64,000 nt of DNA from Pseudomonas sp. H1h. Lineage in GTDB: Bacteria; Pseudomonadota; Gammaproteobacteria; Pseudomonadales; Pseudomonadaceae. Within the stretch, counting starts at the first letter, position 1. Each line of letters begins with the position of its first letter. The DNA is taken from positions 124,001 through 188,000 of the forward strand of contig NZ_AYMJ01000030.1 of assembly GCF_000633255.1 (NCBI RefSeq). Direction: 5' to 3'. Of the stretch, positions 26,608 through 35,329 are shown piece by piece. The notes beneath the pieces were generated by a model. It saw nothing but the letters and a program-made list of their open reading frames with translations. It was not told where the DNA came from and searched no databases. A program made the position numbers and the translations under genes.

Positions 26608-27335
26608 TGCTGGTGGCCAGTCCCTGGCGCAGCGCGGCGCGTACCGACCCGGGCAAGGTGCGGGCGCGCAACGAAGATGCCTTCCTCGACAATCCGCAGC
26701 AGGGGCTGTGGGTGGTCGCGGACGGCATGGGCGGTCATCAGGGTGGTGACATCGCCAGCCAGTTGATCGTCGCCAGCCTGGCTGAACTGCCGCAGCACGA
26801 GGACTTCGACGAACGCCTCAAAGCCATCCGCCAGTGCCTGCACTGGCTGAACCGGCGTTTGGGGCAAGAGTTGACGGTCACCGCCGGGCGTCACGACAGC
26901 ATCATGGGCAGCACCGTCGTGGCGCTGCTGGTGGAAGGCAATCGCGCGGCCTGCATCTGGGCCGGCGACAGCCGCTGCTACCTGTGGCGTGGGCAGCGGT
27001 TGTATCAGCTGTCCAAGGACCATTCGCTGCAGCAGCAACTGATCGACGAGCAACAGATGAGCGTCGAACAGGCCGCTGCGCACCCAGCGGCCCAGGCCTT
27101 GACCCGGGCGGTCGGCGCGGCCGAACAACTGACCCTGGATGTCCTCGAACTCGAGGTCTACCCGGGCGATGCGTTCCTGTTGTGCAGCGATGGTTTGTAC
27201 CAGGGCCTGAGCAGCGATGCCCTTGGCAACGCCCTCAGCCTGAGTGCGCCGCACGTGGCGCTGGAACGTCTGTTCGATGGTGCCCTGCGTGGCGCCGCCC
27301 GGGACAACCTGACTGCCGTGGTGATCCGCCAATGA
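26607..27335 (+). CDS. stp1: PP2C-type Ser/Thr protein phosphatase (Stp1/PppA)
   Basis: 242 residues from the ATG at 26607, which overlaps the tssM stop by one base. All PP2C metal motifs are visible: RARNEDAFLD, VVADGMGGHQGG, GSTVVALL, AGDSRCYLWR, LLCSDGL and RDNLTAVVIRQ. In T6SS loci this enzyme reverses threonine phosphorylation by the partner kinase and so restrains assembly. Its stop interlocks with the kinase start (ATGA). Confidence 0.94.
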   Translation: MLVASPWRSAARTDPGKVRARNEDAFLDNPQQGLWVVADGMGGHQGGDIASQLIVASLAELPQHEDFDERLKAIRQCLHWLNRRLGQELTVTAGRHDSIMGSTVVALLVEGNRAACIWAGDSRCYLWRGQRLYQLSKDHSLQQQLIDEQQMSVEQAAAHPAAQALTRAVGAAEQLTLDVLELEVYPGDAFLLCSDGLYQGLSSDALGNALSLSAPHVALERLFDGALRGAARDNLTAVVIRQ

Positions 27336-28333
27336 GTGAAATCGAATCGTCAGTCGATGACTTGCTGATGAGCGAAGATCAGGCCAACAACCTGACCTAC
27401 TTCGCCTTCGCCAAGGCAAACAACGCCGAGCCTTTGCTGGCGCCAACCAAGGCCAGCATCGGTGCATTGCCGGACGTACTCGCCGGCCGCTACCACCTCG
27501 AGCGTCTGCTCGGGGCAGGCGGCATGGGCGCCGTTTACCGGGCGCGGGATCTGCTGCACGAGCAGTTCGGCGATCCCGATCCTTACATCGCGCTGAAAAT
27601 CCTCAGCGAAGAATTTGCCGAGTCGCCGGACGCCAGCGCCTTGCTCTACAGCGAGTTCGCCCTGACCCGACGCCTGCGCCACGACAATGTCGTGCGTGCA
27701 CACACTTTTGAAGTCGACACCGACTGCCAGCGGGCCTTCATCACCATGGAATACATGCGTGGCCTGACCCTGGACAAATTGCTCTGCGAGCGGCCCCTGG
27801 GCCTGCCGTGGAAAGAAACGCGCGACATCGCGCTGCCGCTGCTCGATACGCTGGCCTATGCCCACCGTCGTGGCGTGCTGCATGGAGACATGAAACCGAG
27901 CAACGTCATGCTCAGCGAAGACGGTCTGCGCCTGTTCGACTTCGGTCTCGGTCAGGCAGACGCGGGCGTGTTGCCCGGCCTGCCGCACCTGAGCCGCGAG
28001 CGCTTCAACGCCTGGACCCCGGGCTACGCCGCCCCCGAACTGCTTGAGGGCCAACCGTTGTCGGCCAGCGCGGACGTGTACGGCGTGGCCTGCGTGATTT
28101 ATGAACTGGCGAGCGGCAAACACCCGTTCCGCCGCTTGCCCTCGACCCAGGCCCGCGACGAGCACCTGGAGCGCGAGCTGCAAGCCCCGGCGAATCTGCC
28201 AAAACACGGCTGGCCAGCGCTGAAAACCGCGCTGAGCTTCAATGCGGCAGATCGCACCATCACTGCCGATCAATTGCGTGACGCCTTGGGCGCCACTTCG
28301 TCCTGGCTGCAACGGTTGCGACTTCGGGCGTAA
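27332..28333 (+). CDS. stk1: Hanks-type Ser/Thr protein kinase (Stk1/PpkA)
   Basis: 333 residues. Kinase motifs: glycine loop LLGAGGMGAVYRA, Lys in YIALKIL, catalytic loop LHGDMKPSNVML (Gly-Asp in place of the usual Arg-Asp), DFG in RLFDFGLGQ, then PGYAAPELLEG and DVYGVACVIYEL. No transmembrane or periplasmic sensor domain follows the kinase, unlike PpkA of HSI-I, and this matches the shorter Stk1 of HSI-II. The FHA protein of the same cluster is the expected target or reader. The missing Arg of HRD suggests it does not need activation-loop phosphorylation. Confidence 0.93.
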   Translation: MSEIESSVDDLLMSEDQANNLTYFAFAKANNAEPLLAPTKASIGALPDVLAGRYHLERLLGAGGMGAVYRARDLLHEQFGDPDPYIALKILSEEFAESPDASALLYSEFALTRRLRHDNVVRAHTFEVDTDCQRAFITMEYMRGLTLDKLLCERPLGLPWKETRDIALPLLDTLAYAHRRGVLHGDMKPSNVMLSEDGLRLFDFGLGQADAGVLPGLPHLSRERFNAWTPGYAAPELLEGQPLSASADVYGVACVIYELASGKHPFRRLPSTQARDEHLERELQAPANLPKHGWPALKTALSFNAADRTITADQLRDALGATSSWLQRLRLRA

Positions 28334-28361
28334 CGGATGACATTCGAACAGGGAGCACTTT

Positions 28362-30416
28362 ATGTTCAACCCAGCTAACGAAACCCACTTCAGCCTCAAG
28401 GTCGAAGACTACGTGGGCGACCTGCAAGTGCTGTCGTTCACCGGCACCGAAGGCATCAGCCAGCCGTTTCGTTTCGACCTCGAACTGGTCAGCGAAAACC
28501 CCGATCTGGACCTGGAAAAACTCCTGCACAAGCAGGCGTTTCTCGCATTCGATCCACAGGGCTCAGGCATCCATGGCCAGATCTACCGCGTCGCCCAAGG
28601 CGATGCCGGCAAACGCCTGACCCGCTACAAAGTCTCGCTGGTGCCGCAACTGCAATACCTGCATCACCGCACCAACCAGCGCATCTACCAGCAGATGTCG
28701 GCGCCGAAAATCATCGCGCTGATCCTCGACGAACACGGGATCAAGGGCAACGCCTACAGCTTCCAGCTGAGCCAGCCGTGCCCGGATCGCGACTACTGCG
28801 TGCAGTACGACGAAACCGATCTGCACTTCGTCCAGCGCCTGTGCGAGGAGGAGGGCATTCACTACCACTTCCAGCACAGCGAAAAGGCTCATCTGCTGGT
28901 GTTCGGCGACGACCAGACCGTGTTCCCCGACCTCGGGCAGCCAACCGCGTACGTGCAAGGCAGCGGCATGGTCGCTGAAGAACCGGTGATCAAAGGTTTC
29001 AAACTGCGCCTGGAAACCCGCACCAGCCGCACCACGCGCCGCGACTACGACTTCGAAAAACCGCGCCTGCAAATGGAAGCGGCGTATAAACCGGATGGTG
29101 CTTGCGACAGCGAAAACAGCGAACCGGATCTGGAAGACTACGACTACCCGGGCCGCTTCATCGACCGCGCGCGCGGCAAGTTCCTCAGCCAGCGCGCCCT
29201 CGAACGCCACCGCGCCGACTACCGCCAGGCCGAAGGTCGCGGCGACCAGACCAAACTGGTCAGCGGCCACTTCATGGCCATGTCCGACCACCCGCGCAGT
29301 GAGTGGAACGACCTGTGGCTGCTCACCGAAATCTTCCACGAAGGCAAACAGCCGCAAGTCCTCGAAGAAGGCGTGACCAGCGACACCACCGACAACAAGG
29401 ACGACTTCCACCAGGGTTACCGCAACACCTTCCTCGCCACCCCGTGGGATGTGTTCTACCGCCCGGCCCTCGAACACCCGAAACCGCGCGTGCTCGGCAG
29501 CCAGACCGCCATGGTCACCGGCCCCAAAGGTGAAGAAATCCACTGCGACCAATACGGCCGCATCAAGGTGCAATTCCACTGGGACCGCGAAGGCCTGGCC
29601 GACGACAAGACCAGTTGCTGGCTGCGCGTCTCCAGCTCCTGGGCCGGCGACCGCTACGGCGCCATCTCCATCCCGCGCATCGGCATGGAAGTCCTCGTCA
29701 CCTTCCTTGAAGGCGACCCCGACCAACCGCTGGTCACAGGCTGCCTGTACCACAAGGAAAACCCGGTGCCGTATGCGTTGCCGGCAAACAAGACCCGCAG
29801 CGTGTTCAAAACCCTAAGCTCACCGGGAGGCGGCGGGTACAACGAACTGCGCATTGAAGACAAAAAGGGTGCGGAGCAGATCTACATCCATGCCCAGCGC
29901 GACTGGGATGAAAATGTCGAGCACGACCAGAAGATTCGCGTCGGCAACGAACGCCACGACACGGTGGTGAAGAACACCTACACCGAGCTGAAGGCCGAAG
30001 AACACCGCACCACGATTTCCGATCGTAAGATCGAAGCCAAGCTGGATGATCACCTGACGGTGGGGCAGAACCAGCATGTGAAGCTGGGGACGGCGCAACT
30101 GACCAGCGTGGGCAAAGAGATTCACCTTAAGGCTGGGGACAAGATTGTTATTGAGGCGGGGACAGAGCTGACCATTCTTGGAGGTGGGAGCTTTATCAAG
30201 CTCGATGGCGGTGGTGTGACGGTGGTTGGGCCGGTGATCAAGATCAATGCGGGTGGTTCTGCGGGATCGGGGACTGGCATCGGGATTAAACCGCCGGTGC
30301 TGCCGGGGGCGGCGGATAAGGATAAGGCGGGGAGTTTGATGGATCAGGCGTTGTTGAATGCGTCGGAGGAAAAGATCAAGCGCAAACCGAAGCGCATGCT
30401 CAATTTTTCCGGGTAA
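28362..30416 (+). CDS. vgrG: VgrG spike protein (TssI), intact
   Basis: 684 residues. The order is gp27-like base (FSLKVEDYVGDLQVLSFTG), gp5 OB-fold (GRIKVQFHWDREG, SSWAGDRYGAISIPRIGMEV, FLEGDPDQPLVTGCLYH) and a long beta-helix needle with DUF2345-type repeats to about residue 630. The last 55 residues, rich in Lys and Ala, are a likely cargo or PAAR contact. It lies 28 bp after the kinase and follows AGGGAG. The 902-aa effector gene begins 51 bp downstream, so it is the probable cargo. Codon use drifts from strongly G+C rich to more neutral after about 30,100. Confidence 0.96.
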   Translation: MFNPANETHFSLKVEDYVGDLQVLSFTGTEGISQPFRFDLELVSENPDLDLEKLLHKQAFLAFDPQGSGIHGQIYRVAQGDAGKRLTRYKVSLVPQLQYLHHRTNQRIYQQMSAPKIIALILDEHGIKGNAYSFQLSQPCPDRDYCVQYDETDLHFVQRLCEEEGIHYHFQHSEKAHLLVFGDDQTVFPDLGQPTAYVQGSGMVAEEPVIKGFKLRLETRTSRTTRRDYDFEKPRLQMEAAYKPDGACDSENSEPDLEDYDYPGRFIDRARGKFLSQRALERHRADYRQAEGRGDQTKLVSGHFMAMSDHPRSEWNDLWLLTEIFHEGKQPQVLEEGVTSDTTDNKDDFHQGYRNTFLATPWDVFYRPALEHPKPRVLGSQTAMVTGPKGEEIHCDQYGRIKVQFHWDREGLADDKTSCWLRVSSSWAGDRYGAISIPRIGMEVLVTFLEGDPDQPLVTGCLYHKENPVPYALPANKTRSVFKTLSSPGGGGYNELRIEDKKGAEQIYIHAQRDWDENVEHDQKIRVGNERHDTVVKNTYTELKAEEHRTTISDRKIEAKLDDHLTVGQNQHVKLGTAQLTSVGKEIHLKAGDKIVIEAGTELTILGGGSFIKLDGGGVTVVGPVIKINAGGSAGSGTGIGIKPPVLPGAADKDKAGSLMDQALLNASEEKIKRKPKRMLNFSG

Positions 30417-30467
30417 GACATCGACTGCAATCCAAGCCATCAGGGATCAGAATTCAGGTAATCGGTA

Positions 30468-33176
30468 ATGACAGAGACAACCAGCAAGAAAGTAGAAAAA
30501 TGGTCGTATCCATTAAAAGTTGGAGCGGCAGAGGCGACTGATCCGCAGCAGTTCTACAAGGCTTTAGCCAAGGCTAAAGATGGTTTCTTCCCGCTGGGTG
30601 CCAATGGCCTTTGGCATGGTGGTGTTCATTTCGATGAAGCCTCGGGTCTAGTGTCGGACTTGGCAGAAGTTAAATGCATCGCTGACGGTGAAGTAGTCGC
30701 TTATCGCATTGATAGCACGTACCCGAAATCCGCCTACGGTACGGCTGAGGCTAAGTTTTCGACTGGTTTTGTATTGGTTAAGCATCGTTTGGAAGTGTCG
30801 GTGCAACCTGCAACCCCAGATCCTGCTGGATCGCCTGCTTCTCCGCCAGCACCTGGTCCAAGCCTGATTTTTTTCAGTCTTTACATGCATTTGTTGCAGT
30901 GGAAGAACTACGAGGAAACTCCAGCATTGTCGCGACCGCCCTTTTGGGGAGGTGGTACGTTGCAAGTCAAAGCAACGGCCGACGACGAAATCCTCGGTTT
31001 GCGCGTTCGTCAGGAACCGCGTGGCAAGCCTGGGTACGCAACCGTGCTAACGGTTTTGAGCCGCGGTACGGTCGTCGAGACGGGGGAAGAGCAAAATGGT
31101 TGGCTCAAGGTGGTCAGCGTCACGCCGGCTAATACCGATCTCCAACCCGGAGCAGGCTGGGTTTTCAAGAGAGAAATGACGGCGGGCCCGACACCCAACA
31201 CTTACGTCATTGGCACCGCTGCAAAAGACCCGATGAATCCACCTCAGAAAGGTCTGGTTGTTCGCGCTTCGGCAAGCCGGTCTGGCGCTGAAAAAGCCAT
31301 TTTGCCCCACGGCACGCAAGTCAGAATCGGGAGCGATGGGACGCGTGGCAAGTACCAGAAACTGTTGGAGATTGTCAGCGGGAATGCTACTCCTCCGCTG
31401 GCACCTGCTGAGGTGCTTGGGTATGTCTGGGAGGGGCAACTTGAAACCAAAAGTGAGCCAGCCGAGAAGGACTCAGTACATGTTTTGGCGACTCCATTCC
31501 CGATTACGGCGGGGAGTCTGATCGGTCACGTAGGCAAATATCAAAACCATTCGGATTCGGCGCCAAAGAATCTGCTGCACGTTGAGGTTTTTAGCTGCGA
31601 AGACGTAAAGGCATTCACCGAACTGAGTAAAGAGAAAGCTGCGGGGATGCCTGCCGCTGGAAAAACGCTTGTAAAAATTCCAAAAGACAGCGTGTTGGTC
31701 ACTCACACGCAAGGAATGAGCGCAACAAATCCTCCGAGAGTAACCGATCCCCACAAAAAGGTTGGCTATGACTTCTTTATCCCAGTCGGGGTATTGGAAG
31801 CGCTACCCGCGGAAAAAAAGATAAAGGTTCCTGTTGTGATGGGTGGAACCACTACCTATACGTTTTGGTGGCGTCTGGATGGGTTGCTGGGGGATGCCGA
31901 AGGGAATGAAATCAGCGGTTGGTTTGCAGAGCCGGATACTGCGTTGTCACGCCATTCACCATTTGAGTGGGAGGGTTTCAGCTTTATAGATGAGGCTGGA
32001 AGTAACGTGGATCATCTGGCCGCGTTTCTTCATGCACAGGAAGGTCTTAGTGAGGAAGAGCAAGCTAACTACCAGCCTAATATCGGCAACGCCGAAGAGG
32101 GATCTACAAAGCAAAAGCTTTACAAAATTCTAGACAGAAACGGCGATAAAAAACTCACGCCTTCGGAAATAAAAGAGGCTTTGAGTAAACCTTGGTTCGC
32201 ACAGCCGATTTCTCAGATGGTTACACGCTATGAAAACGAGTGGAAATTCAAACAAGAAAAATGGGATTCTCTGGATGAATTGATGGGCCATAGTGAATCA
32301 GAGCCACATCATGAATGGATTGAAGAAAAGGCAAGAATTAAGAAGTTGAGCTGGTGGGACAAGCTTGTCGGGCAGCATGGAATTACCAGTGATACTAATG
32401 TTCGGCATATTCACCCGATTGCGCTTATCGGAAATTTTACTGCGCCACGTGATCTTATTACCTTAGAAATGCTTCGGGCTGCTAATCCAGCAGGAGCGGA
32501 AGCACATCACTCGAATATTTTGCCGTATCTCAATAAGTATGCTGCGGCGTATAAGCTTGAGCAACCTAAAGCTATTGCACATTTTCTCTCCCAAGTGGGC
32601 CATGAAAGTCAATTCAGGATTATTGAAGAGGGCTTGAATTATAGTGCCCGACAAATGAAGAAAACTTATGGGTGCAGACGCCATAACAATGTGAACGGCT
32701 ATAATGAGCAAACGGATAGCTGCGATTTCGGTGTGCTGAGAAGCAAGCTTTGGTCAGAAACAAGTCATTACGCAATGAATGCTGAAAATCTTGCCAGTTA
32801 CGTTTATGCGGATCGAATGGGTAATGGAAATGAGGCTAGTCGAGACGGTTATCGATATCGTGGCCGTGGAATGCTACAGGTAACCGGTAAGTCCGAGTAT
32901 CAACGGTTTACTAATGTGCATAATCAGCGAAATCCTTTGGATATTCAGGATTTCGTAGCCAATCCAGATCTCCTGATTTCCTCAACCGAATACGGTGTTG
33001 AGTCCGCCTTCGTCTTCTGGTTTACCAAAACCGGTCAAGGAGGTACAAAATTGTGCGAAGTTGCCAAGACGGGCAGCGTGGTCGACGTAACACAAATGGT
33101 GAATGGCGGTCAAAACGGGTATACGGACAGGAACAACAGATACCAAGCCCTTGCTGCACTAACGAATATTAACTAA
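30468..33176 (+). CDS. Large T6SS effector with M23-like, SH3-like and GH19 (lysozyme/chitinase-like) domains
   Basis: 902 residues. Residues about 40-150 resemble an M23 endopeptidase: GLWHGGVHFD, then CIADGEVVAY, then LYMHLL. Residues about 165-240 look like a bacterial SH3 domain (LGLRVRQEP and GWLKV). Near 554-566 there is an EF-hand-like calcium loop (DRNGDKKLTPSEI). The C-terminal 200 residues are GH19-type: Glu713 in SQVGHESQFR, Glu789 in GNGNEASRDGYRYRGRGMLQ, and an Asn-Gly-Gly block. Both enzymes would attack peptidoglycan. The gene follows vgrG and is more A+T rich than its surroundings, suggesting acquisition. No signal peptide is visible. Confidence 0.8.
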   Translation: MTETTSKKVEKWSYPLKVGAAEATDPQQFYKALAKAKDGFFPLGANGLWHGGVHFDEASGLVSDLAEVKCIADGEVVAYRIDSTYPKSAYGTAEAKFSTGFVLVKHRLEVSVQPATPDPAGSPASPPAPGPSLIFFSLYMHLLQWKNYEETPALSRPPFWGGGTLQVKATADDEILGLRVRQEPRGKPGYATVLTVLSRGTVVETGEEQNGWLKVVSVTPANTDLQPGAGWVFKREMTAGPTPNTYVIGTAAKDPMNPPQKGLVVRASASRSGAEKAILPHGTQVRIGSDGTRGKYQKLLEIVSGNATPPLAPAEVLGYVWEGQLETKSEPAEKDSVHVLATPFPITAGSLIGHVGKYQNHSDSAPKNLLHVEVFSCEDVKAFTELSKEKAAGMPAAGKTLVKIPKDSVLVTHTQGMSATNPPRVTDPHKKVGYDFFIPVGVLEALPAEKKIKVPVVMGGTTTYTFWWRLDGLLGDAEGNEISGWFAEPDTALSRHSPFEWEGFSFIDEAGSNVDHLAAFLHAQEGLSEEEQANYQPNIGNAEEGSTKQKLYKILDRNGDKKLTPSEIKEALSKPWFAQPISQMVTRYENEWKFKQEKWDSLDELMGHSESEPHHEWIEEKARIKKLSWWDKLVGQHGITSDTNVRHIHPIALIGNFTAPRDLITLEMLRAANPAGAEAHHSNILPYLNKYAAAYKLEQPKAIAHFLSQVGHESQFRIIEEGLNYSARQMKKTYGCRRHNNVNGYNEQTDSCDFGVLRSKLWSETSHYAMNAENLASYVYADRMGNGNEASRDGYRYRGRGMLQVTGKSEYQRFTNVHNQRNPLDIQDFVANPDLLISSTEYGVESAFVFWFTKTGQGGTKLCEVAKTGSVVDVTQMVNGGQNGYTDRNNRYQALAALTNIN

Positions 33177-33189
33177 GAGGTCATTCGCT

Positions 33190-33726
33190 ATGTTTCGTTT
33201 TTTCATGTTTGCTTTCGTTTTTCTTATAGCAAATTCCACTAGTGCGCAAGATGTTGATTATCTTCAGGGACGAGTAATTCAGGGCCCGTTTAAAACTAAT
33301 ATTGTAAAGGATGGGGAACTATCCTTTTTGCAGACAGGGAGCGCAGAGTTTCCGGTTTCTTTGGTTTTGGATGTTGTTGGTGCTGATAATAAAAAAAATA
33401 GAAGTCTTGTCGATAAATACGATGTGGCTGGGTCGGATCCAAAAATTGAGTCGATTTTCTTTTATCCGGTAAAGGGTAAAAAAAATGTGCTTGTTTTGGT
33501 TTCTTGGGAAATTACAAGCAGAGGAATCGGAACGTACGGAACCCTTTATCAAGTTTATGGGTATGAAAAAAGTGCGGATAATAAACTGGTTGTGAATAAG
33601 CTTGTCAGGTTTGATAAGAACTTGAGTGGGATGGAAGGGTATCAAGAAGGTGAGGAGCAACATTTTTCTTATGTTAATGCAGGGTTGATAAAATCTTATA
33701 TTAAGAAAATAAATGCTGCTAAATAG
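33190..33726 (+). CDS. Exported protein, probable immunity protein to the GH19/M23 effector
   Basis: 178 residues with a clear signal peptide (MFRFFMFAFVFLIANSTSAQ, cut after SAQ or STSA). The mature part is a beta-rich domain of about 155 residues with no family that I recognise. It starts 13 bases after the effector stop with AGAGGT as ribosome site. It is among the most A+T-rich genes in the window (parts near 30% G+C against over 60% in neighbours), which points to recent transfer together with the effector. Periplasmic location fits protection against cell-wall degradation. Confidence 0.7.
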   Translation: MFRFFMFAFVFLIANSTSAQDVDYLQGRVIQGPFKTNIVKDGELSFLQTGSAEFPVSLVLDVVGADNKKNRSLVDKYDVAGSDPKIESIFFYPVKGKKNVLVLVSWEITSRGIGTYGTLYQVYGYEKSADNKLVVNKLVRFDKNLSGMEGYQEGEEQHFSYVNAGLIKSYIKKINAAK

Positions 33727-33831
33727 CGATGGCTGCCAATGTTTTGCGTTTAATAGGGCAGGCCACGCTTTATTATGCGTGAACGTGGTTTGGCCCCGGT
33801 TCGCCAAGCGCAAAACCTGAATGACTCAAGG

Positions 33832-35196
33832 ATGAACACAGTGAACCGTTTCGTTTTTACCCTGCTGGCCATGCTGCTGCCGGTTTCAGTGGCGTATGCG
33901 CAGGATGACTGCAGCCATGTCACCTCAAGCCTGGAAATGGTGCCCTGCTCGGAGGTGGCGAAGAAGGCTGCAGATGCGCAGTTGAATGTCAGCTATAAGC
34001 AGTTGATGTCGCGGCTTGAGTCTGACTATCGAACAGATCCTGCGTTAGGTGCGGAGTACGCGGCGAAGGTCAAGGAGTCGCAGCGTGCGTGGCTTAAATT
34101 GCGTGATGCGAACTGTCCGTTGGAGGCGTTCGAGATCGAGACCGGGATGCCGGCACATGTGTTCGCCGTCAACTCGTGTATCGCCAGAATGAGCCGCGAG
34201 CGTTCGGCGTATCTGGACAAGATTGTCCCTGCTCTTGCAGCCGATAAGAGCACTTCAACGGCGCCGGCCAGCGGCGCTTGTCCTTCGGAGGAGTTCGCTC
34301 CCTTCCTGACGGCGTTTTCCGCCAACAGCGAATCTCAACGCCGTCTCACGGCGATGACGGTCAAATCGATGGTGTTGAAACCGGTAGCGGGAAAGGATCG
34401 AAGTACCTTTGAGCCTTCGACCTCGGGTGTCAGTGGAGCTACTTTCACCTATCCGCTGATGGCTGCAATCACGCCCGGCAAGACTCCTGGAGTCGAGATC
34501 GAAGAGATCGATGACAGTCACGTCAATGTGGTGGATAAGCGAGCGGGCAACAGCAATGTGAAAGTCTTCAACTTCTCTCGTCAGGCATGTTGGGTGCTTG
34601 AGGGGATTGAGGATTGGTCGATCAGTGAGAGGGACCTTGTCGCAACACGTAATCCCGGCATGAGCCGCGCCGAGAACTTCTGTGAACAACGTGCTGAAGC
34701 TTTAGGAGGGCTGGGATTTCTTGAGCAATATCCGCTGACTGTGGAGTTGATTGAGGCGTCTCTGGAAAATTATGTATGTGCTGCAGAGTCGGGTGATGCG
34801 AAGGCGAGCCTGTCGGCGGCACGCCTGAGCCTTTCGCAGATGGCCTCTCAGCTGGAAACCAACAAGGTTGAGGCGTTGTTCAAAGCGGCCTCGAAAATAC
34901 CAAGTGGGGCTTTGGGCTATGCCACGTTTCTTTGTTCAGGAAACTCCACCGACTATAACGGCCCTTGCCTTCATCCCGAGCAGGCAAAAGAGCAGGTCAT
35001 TCGGGCGATCACCATGGGTTCCACAGACGCGATGAGTTATCTGGCTTCTACCTTTGAGGGTGGCGAGTTGGGAACTAAGGATATATCCCGAGCGTTAGCC
35101 TGTTATCAGATGGCGGCTGACAAAGGTGATCAGTCGAGCATCGACAGTGTGAAGCGATTGGGATCGCAGCCGATCAAGGCCAGTCACTGCATTTGA
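33832..35196 (+). CDS. Exported LprI/DUF1311-domain protein with Sel1-like C-terminus, candidate second immunity protein
   Basis: 454 residues from the ATG at 33832; a GTG at 33841 has better spacing from the AAGG site and may be the true start. A signal peptide (LLAMLLPVSVAYAQ) is followed by a LprI/DUF1311 domain (about 25-125) with DCS, EMVPCSE, ADAQLNVSYKQLM, SQRAWLKLRDANC and VNSCIARM. Members of this family inhibit lysozyme. The C-terminal part resembles Sel1/TPR repeats (ALACYQMAADKGDQSSI). Adjacent to a lysozyme-like effector, it may neutralise muramidase in the periplasm; the family also occurs outside T6SS loci, so this is inference. Confidence 0.7.
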   Translation: MNTVNRFVFTLLAMLLPVSVAYAQDDCSHVTSSLEMVPCSEVAKKAADAQLNVSYKQLMSRLESDYRTDPALGAEYAAKVKESQRAWLKLRDANCPLEAFEIETGMPAHVFAVNSCIARMSRERSAYLDKIVPALAADKSTSTAPASGACPSEEFAPFLTAFSANSESQRRLTAMTVKSMVLKPVAGKDRSTFEPSTSGVSGATFTYPLMAAITPGKTPGVEIEEIDDSHVNVVDKRAGNSNVKVFNFSRQACWVLEGIEDWSISERDLVATRNPGMSRAENFCEQRAEALGGLGFLEQYPLTVELIEASLENYVCAAESGDAKASLSAARLSLSQMASQLETNKVEALFKAASKIPSGALGYATFLCSGNSTDYNGPCLHPEQAKEQVIRAITMGSTDAMSYLASTFEGGELGTKDISRALACYQMAADKGDQSSIDSVKRLGSQPIKASHCI

Positions 35197-35329
35197 AGTT
35201 CGAGGGGCATGTTCGATGCGCTTTCGCACGCGTTGAGCCTGAGCCCCTCACGCTTAACACTTGAGCATCTGACGACCGCGATTTTCCTTTAAACTCCCCA
35301 CCCCCAAAGGAATGCGCTCAGGACACGGA

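Noticed and set aside
33775..33831. Extended N-terminus of the LprI-domain protein
   Set aside because: The extra 19 residues are not signal-like and precede a typical signal peptide; starts at 33832 or 33841 fit better.
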